DNA from: Ancistrus triradiatus
Lineage: Eukaryota; Chordata; Actinopteri; Siluriformes; Loricariidae
Length of the DNA: 64,000 nucleotides
Direction: 5' to 3'
NCBI GenBank assembly: GCA_025084515.1
Contig: JAJAGP010003148.1
Coordinates: forward strand, 19,082 to 83,081
Below the pieces are notes generated by a model, which saw only the letters and a program-made list of their open reading frames with translations, ran no database searches and was not told where the DNA came from. This document shows positions 60,401 through 64,000 of this stretch, one piece after another (the first letter of the stretch is position 1; each line of letters opens with the position of its first letter). A program made the position numbers and the translations under genes.

Positions 60401-60738
60401 GAAACACAATCACGTCAGATAACATTCTAGGGATCATGACCACAGACTAGGAGACGTCCATCATTGTGATAAAACTGCTTGTCAACGTGGTCCGATGGGG
60501 GCACCGGGCTCACGATTTTCCCCGCGTGGGGTTGTTTGAGAATCAGTGGACTGTAAACGGTATTGTCACCAAGACCAAGCCACTTTATGAAGGTAAAACT
60601 TCCACCAGATAAAGCCGCCTTGCAAAATGAAACTAAAACTGAATTCAGGCGATCCGGACCACTAACCTTGCCGGACGCGCCGTTTCAGAATGGCTTCGGC
60701 GGGCAAACACCGCGGTCGCCCGCCGCGGAGAGCTCCCT
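50295..60738 (-). CDS. cbx6: Chromobox protein 6 (Polycomb), reading frame disrupted in the chromodomain half
   Basis: Five exons are recognisable on the minus strand: 60738-60667, 59969-59925, 58669-58602, 51985-51919 and 51493-50295. CBX6 is a subunit of canonical PRC1; its chromodomain reads trimethylated H3K27 and its C-terminal Pc box binds RING1. Here the chromodomain is spread over exons 1-3, exon 4 has the KKRGPKPKT AT-hook-like motif, and exon 5 ends in the Pc box (NLLTVTIKEFC). KKDIHRCHRMARRPLPRPDP and RNRVIGKN in exon 5 identify CBX6 rather than CBX2, 4, 7 or 8, as does the neighbour nptxr. Splice sites are intact, but AGG replaces the start ATG, exon 1 has two extra bases, exon 2 one extra base, and exon 5 shifts frame near its start. 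It could be a decaying copy, a gene producing a chromodomain-less product, or a victim of sequence error. Confidence 0.85.
51919..51985 (-). CDS. cbx6: cbx6 exon 4, AT-hook-like motif
   Basis: The exon is 67 bp, beginning with one base that completes a lysine codon, then EREQELYGPKKRGPKPKTLL and ending LK in phase 0 before GTTGGT. The sequence is typical of the CBX6/CBX8 group. Both splice sites fit and there is no lesion. Confidence 0.9.
52507..52672 (+). repeat. S1 SINE inserted in repeat X
   Basis: GACTGTGGTAGCCTAGTGGT head, GGTTCAAATCC B box, TCGCTCTGGATAAGAATAAA tail. The repeat X sequence resumes right after it with AAACTGGTTCACATTCACTG, matching copy 4. Confidence 0.9.
52969..53478. 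mobile_element. hAT-like non-autonomous element nested in repeat X
   Basis: Ends AAAGATGCACCGAA and GATTGGTGCATCTCTA are inverted repeats of the AGATGCACC type. Flanks GCATTTAC and GCATCTGG are partly alike. Copy 4 of repeat X has the uninterrupted sequence across this point, which confirms insertion. Confidence 0.7.
54020..54232 (+). repeat. 3' tail of a non-LTR-type repeat (copy 3)
   Basis: AAGGAGGTTGGGTCCCTTTT, TTCCACTGTCGCCCTAGGCT and AAAAAGCGCTATATAAATAA. It lies in cbx6 intron 3. Confidence 0.7.
54233..54959. other. No gene seen; GC- and purine-rich stretch in cbx6 intron 3
   Basis: GGAGGAGGAAGGG-type tracts at 54440-54500 and several CpGs distinguish it from its surroundings. An open frame there has low-complexity content. 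No exon of cbx6 is expected here. Confidence 0.35.
54960..55245 (+). mobile_element. Non-autonomous DNA transposon, GAGGTACCACTG terminus (copy 3, partial)
   Basis: ACATTTAACTTATGATGGAT and GGATTTTCTGGGGGTCTGGA are shared with copies 1 and 2. The right end is ATGAGGTACCACTG followed by TA. The left end is missing. Confidence 0.75.
55792..57433 (-). mobile_element. Tc1/mariner-type element F7, split by an F1 copy
   Basis: Left terminus CACTTTATTAAGTACACC, right terminus GGTGTACCTAATCAAGCGGC. The reversed decayed transposase runs to 56645 and the element resumes at 57341. The intervening 693 bp is an F1 element. Confidence 0.85.
56646..57338 (+). mobile_element. Internally deleted F1 Tc1-like element nested in F7
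   Basis: Begins CAGTGGTGCTTGAACGTTTG after TA at 56644-56645 and ends AAAGCACCGCG before TA at 57339-57340. It keeps both terminal repeats and the HTH-coding part (KTISNVFGLHQSTVRQMVYK) but has lost the catalytic domain. Confidence 0.9.
57434..58601. other. cbx6 intron 3, no further feature recognised
   Basis: AT-rich intron sequence upstream of exon 4 in the gene's direction. Nothing supported. Confidence 0.4.
58602..58669 (-). CDS. cbx6: cbx6 exon 3, end of the chromodomain
   Basis: The exon is 68 bp with acceptor TTGTGTAG and donor GTGAGT. It encodes VKGTWEPEENILDDRLVSAF and ends with AA of a lysine codon completed by exon 4. TWEPEENILD is the hallmark of Polycomb chromodomains. The first residues are VKG instead of the usual YS, one codon longer than the family pattern. 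Confidence 0.88.
58855..59790 (+). repeat. Unnamed dispersed repeat X (copy 4), in cbx6 intron 2
   Basis: GCAGAGGCGGGAGTTAAAGT, ACTACCTTACC, GTCCTATTGTAAGTAGTACT, GTTTCATCTGGCTAATCTTC and GCAGTTTTTCTTGTGAAAAA parallel copy 3 without its two insertions. No long ORF. Confidence 0.75.
59925..59969 (-). CDS. cbx6: cbx6 exon 2, central chromodomain, one extra base
   Basis: After a TTCAAATCCCAG acceptor the exon reads GSMEYLVKWTG, then WAIK in the next frame, then donor GTTAAGT. The extra base is a third T in GGTTTGGG. EYLVKW carries one aromatic-cage tryptophan; the second (in WAIK) is reached only across the frame change. The expected length is 44 bp and 45 are present. Confidence 0.82.
59970..60639 (-). 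other. cbx6 intron 1, no feature recognised
   Basis: Unique-looking sequence between exon 1 and exon 2. A GC-rich patch at about 60490-60540 belongs to the edge of the CpG-rich region. Confidence 0.4.
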
Positions 60739-60935
60739 GATCAGGGCGAGGATGAAGGCTGACCGGTGCGCCAGACGGAGAGGAACCCGCGCCTCTCAGG
60801 AAAAACACCGCCACACAGAGCCGCACGGAACCGACCAATAGCAGCCGTTCCTTTTTCCTGTCACGTGACTGCGTCTAGACGAAAGCTGAAACTGTTGCAA
60901 GCTAGGAGCCACGTTGGCGGAGCATAGGCGGAGTG
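60640..60935 (-). promoter_or_regulatory. CpG-rich promoter region of cbx6 with CCAAT box and GTCACGTGAC palindrome
   Basis: GC- and CpG-rich DNA surrounds exon 1. A CCAAT box lies at about 60833 (ACCAATAG on the plus strand). The perfect 10-bp palindrome GTCACGTGAC lies at 60860-60869, an E-box of the USF/TFEB (CLEAR) type. Both are 95-130 bp upstream of the coding start, a normal promoter distance. No TATA box is seen. The actual transcription start is unknown. Confidence 0.55.
60667..60738 (-). CDS. cbx6: cbx6 exon 1, start of the chromodomain, start codon lost and frame shifted
   Basis: From 60735 the frame reads ELSAAGDR, matching the CBX N-terminus after its methionine. The codon where ATG is expected (60738-60736) is AGG. 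After GDR the frame breaks, and the continuation VFAAEAILKRRVRQ is seen only if two bases (one G, one C in short runs) are ignored. The donor after CAA-G is GTTAGT. The uninterrupted frame meets TGA before the exon ends. No ATG lies upstream within the GC-rich block in any usable position. Confidence 0.8.
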
Positions 60936-61089
60936 GAGGCAACTGTCAAATCACCTTTTATGTATGGTAGTCAGATTAAATGACACAGGGAACGAGTGAA
61001 CGAAACACTTAGAGGTGTTTTGGGTCGTTTTTGTATTACATTTGAACCCCCTTATCCGTACAGGAGCTTGTTTGCATAGTGAATGTTGG

Positions 61090-61515
61090 GACAGTGGGAG
61101 CCCTTTAACCATTCTTTGGTACAACGACTAAAGTGCGCTTAGGGTCGTTGTCTTGCTGCATGACCCACTTTTGTTTGAGATTCAGTTCATGGACAGATGT
61201 CCTGACATTTTCCTTTAGAATTTTCTGATATAATTCAGAATTCATTGTTCCATTAATGATGGCAAGCCATCCTGTCCCAGATGCAGCAAAACAGGCCCAA
61301 ACCGTGACACTACCACCACCATGTTTCACAGATGTGATAAGGTTTCTATGCTGGAATGCAGTGTTTTAATTTCTCCAAACATAACGCTTTTCTTTTAAAC
61401 CAAAAAGTTCTATTTTGGTCTCATCCATCCACAAAACATTCCTCCAATAGCCTTCTGGCTTGTCCACGTGATCTTTAGCAAACTGCAGATGAGCAGCAAT
61501 GTTCTTTTTGGCACC
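61090..61515 (-). mobile_element. F1 Tc1-like fragment
   Basis: Minus-strand translation includes KHGGGSVTVWACFAAS and VMQQDNDPKRT, the F1 transposase catalytic region. Both terminal repeats are absent. Confidence 0.88.
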
Positions 61516-61880
61516 ATCAACACCTTGCCAAGATCAGGTCATCCTTCCAAACTGGATGACCAAGCCAAGAGTATACTAATCAGGGAAGCTAACAGGAGAC
61601 CAACGACAATTTTGAAGGAGTCTGAATGAGAGAGGTCATTCTGTGTACTGGACAACAATCTCACAAACTTTACATAAAGCTGGCCTGTAGGGCAGGGTAG
61701 CAAGAAAGAAGCCGTTCCTGAAAAGGTGCCATGCCTAGTTTACCAAAAACCACTTGGGATACTCTAATACCACGTGGCAAAAGATTTAATGATCAGATGA
61801 AACCAAGATTGAACTTTTTGGATTGAACTCCAAGCGGTATGTTTGGTCTGAAAACCAACCACAGCACACCACCCAAAATA
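61516..61880 (+). mobile_element. Fragment of a different Tc1-like element
   Basis: Plus-strand translation shows KLDDQAKSILIREANRRPTT, then KIELFGLNSKRYVWSENQP in broken frames. It directly abuts the reversed F1 fragment, so one family has inserted in or recombined with another. Confidence 0.7.
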
Positions 61881-62044
61881 ACATCTTATCTTATCTTAGC
61901 GTTTAGTAACACCACCCAACCTTCACGTTGCAAGCACCAGTAAAGATTTGAACTCACACTCTCAGGAACTACTAGTTCTAGTAGCTTGCGCGTTATGATG
62001 AGCCACCAGCAATGTAGTCAGCCTAGTTTGCAAAAATGTTTAGT

Positions 62045-62780
62045 TCAAATAACCCAGTTAAACAAATGAGACAAAAATATTATACTTGGTCATTTATTTA
62101 TTGAGGAAAATGATCCAATATTACATATTAGTGAGTGACAAAAGTATGTGAGTCTATGCTTTCAGTATCTGGTGTGACCCCCCTGTGCAGCAATAACTGC
62201 AACTAACGTTTCCTGTAACTGTTGATCAGTCCTGCACACCGGCTTGGAGGAATTTTAGCCCATTCCTCCATACAGAACACCTTCAACTCTGGGATGTTGG
62301 TGGGTTTCCTCACATTAACTGCTCGCTTCAGGTCCTTCTACAACATTACGATTGGATTAAGGTCAGGACTTTGACTTGGCCATTTCAAAACATGAACTTT
62401 ATTCTTCTTTAACCATTCTTTGGTAGAACAGCTTGTGTGCTTAGGGGCGTTGTCTTGCTGCATTACCCATCTTCTCTTGAGATTCAGTTCATGGACAGAT
62501 GTCCTGAATCCTTTAGAATTCTCTGATATAATTCAGAATTCATTGTTCCATCAATGATGGCAAGCCATCCTGGCCCAGATGCAGCAAAACAGGCCCAAAC
62601 CATGATACTAAAACCACCATGTTCGACAGATGGGATACGGTTCTTATGATGGAATGCAGTGTTTTCCTTTCTCCAAACATAAACATTTGCATTCCTTTCT
62701 CCAAACATTGCTTCAAACATCTGTAGTTGCACAGCTTTGAATGTGTTTTGAGTTATTGTCCTGCTGCATTATGAATCTGT
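62045..62780 (-). mobile_element. F1 Tc1-like element, reversed and truncated
   Basis: It starts inside the terminal repeat (AACCCAGTTAAACAAATGAG) and runs back through the transposase C-terminus (ASGPGWLAIIDGTMNSELYQ) to about 62700. Between 62700 and 62780 a short stretch reads MQQDNNSKH, a second Tc1 fragment. Confidence 0.85.
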
Positions 62781-62886
62781 TTCCACAAAGATCCAAACAA
62801 GCAATTTCACTAGAGGTCTCAGATTTGTGTACATCATAGTAAATGTTCGTAACCATGTGAATAACATATGACAAAAAGCTGCAATG

Positions 62887-63129
62887 TCAGCAATCAAACT
62901 GGCCACCGGCCAGCAGTATTTGCTTCTCGTTTGCAGAGGCGTAAATAACTCTCCCACGTTCTTTGTTTTCTGTCACTCTTAATGCCATAATCATTTGCAC
63001 TTGGTGTTCAACTGTCTTCATAGGAAATTGAGGTGGAGCATATGTTTCTTTGTTGTAATCTGGACTACAGACATTGGGGTTCTTCCTAAATTTTCCAGGT
63101 GGCCTTTTCACAGAATAACTTCCACACAT
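62887..63129 (-). other. Unidentified 80-codon ORF between Tc1 fragments
   Basis: The minus-strand frame begins MCGSYSVKRPPGKFRKNPNV and contains QVQMIMALRVTENKERGRVI. Composition is balanced, not repeat-like. I do not recognise it, see no splice sites that clearly frame it, and cannot tell a transposon remnant from an exon or a processed fragment. Confidence 0.25.
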
Positions 63130-63219
63130 TTCCTAACTTGAGTTCTTTTCCTACTACATGTAGGACTACTTTTCTAAAAATTTTTACCAAACTGTGGCAT
63201 GCTACTTACTATCAAAATA

Positions 63220-64000
63220 CAGTGGTGCTTGAAAGTTTGTGAACCCTTTAGAAGTTTCTATATTTCTGCATAAATACGACCTAAAACATCATCAGATTTC
63301 CACAGTCTTAAAAGTAGATAAAGAGAACCGAGTTAAACAAATGAGACAAAAATATTGTACTTGGTCATTTATTTATTGAGGAAAATGATCTAATGTTACA
63401 TATTAGTGAGTGGAAAAAGTTTGTGAACCTCTAGGATTAGCAGTTAATTTGAAGGTGAAATTAGTCAGGTGATTTCAATCAGTGGGATGACAATCAGGTG
63501 TGAGTGGGCACCCTGGTTTATTTAAAGAACAAGGATCTATCAAAGTCTGCTCTTCACAAAACGTGTTTGTGGAAGTGTATCATGGCATGAACATAAGAAA
63601 TTTCTGAGGACCTCAGAAAAAGAGTTGTTGATGCTCATCAGGCGGTAAAAGGTTACAAAACCATGTTTAAAGAGTTTGGACTCCACCAATCCACAGTCAG
63701 ACAGATTGTGTACAAATGGAGGAAATTCAAGACCATCGTTACCCTCCCCAGGAGTGATCGACCAACAAAGATCACTCCAAGAGCAAGGCGTGTAATAGTT
63801 TGTGAGGTCACAAAGGACCCCAGGGTAACTTCTAAGCAACTGAAGGCCTCTCTCACATTGGCTAATGTTAATGTTCATGAGTCCACCATCAGAAGAACAC
63901 TGAACAACAATGGTGTGCATGGCAGGGTTACAAGGAGAAAGCCACTGCTCTCCAAAAAGAACATTGCTGCTCGTCTGCAGTTTGCTAAAGATCACGTGGA
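63220..64000 (+). mobile_element. F1 Tc1-like element running off the window end
   Basis: CAGTGGTGCTTGAAAGTTTG follows TA at 63218-63219, then the full left inverted repeat and the transposase 5' half (SVRQIVYKWRKFKT-like HTH from about 63680). The start region has a small change (ATGGCATGAACATAAG) that breaks the frame. The rest lies beyond 64000. Confidence 0.92.

Noticed and set aside
1..64000. CRISPR arrays, bacterial operons or phage genes
   Set aside because: No direct-repeat/spacer pattern and no long intronless genes with ribosome binding sites; the DNA is clearly vertebrate.

Overview
The window looks like nuclear DNA from a teleost fish, most likely an otophysan and perhaps a catfish. 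It has spliced vertebrate genes with CpG-island first exons in an AT-rich background. It is packed with fish-type Tc1/mariner, hAT and Harbinger-like DNA transposons, tRNA-derived SINEs with an L2-like tail, Penelope-like fragments and AAT microsatellites. The species assignment is an inference from repeat types, not a search result.

Only two host genes can be supported, both on the minus strand and neighbours as in mammals. (1) nptxr, neuronal pentraxin receptor, has five coding exons between 33349 and 17234. Every splice site and phase fits, the frame is open for about 535 residues, and translation appears to begin at a CUG in a strong Kozak context. (2) cbx6, a Polycomb chromobox gene, lies between about 60738 and 50295 with five recognisable exons and good splice sites. 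Its chromodomain half carries several lesions: AGG where the ATG should be, two extra bases in exon 1, one extra base in exon 2, and a frame change near the start of exon 5. The long C-terminal ORF with the Pc box is intact. Whether this is real decay, a changed gene product or assembly error cannot be settled here.

Layout. 1-17.2 kb: no host gene seen, only repeats and unassigned AT-rich DNA, probably including the nptxr 3' UTR. 17.2-33.5 kb: nptxr, its introns filled with transposons, including a hAT copy inserted cleanly in a SINE and a cluster of three SINEs in alternating orientation. 33.5-50.3 kb: about 17 kb between the genes, with Tc1 copies, MITEs, a hAT element with perfect 8-bp target duplications and Penelope-like remnants. 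50.3-60.9 kb: cbx6, with an unnamed dispersed repeat in two introns (other copies lie just downstream). 60.9-64 kb: upstream of cbx6, mostly Tc1 fragments, one running off the window end.

The two genes share orientation. The end phase of cbx6 exon 4 matches the start phase of nptxr exon 2, so a read-through fusion resembling the mammalian NPCD transcript would be phase-compatible at that junction.
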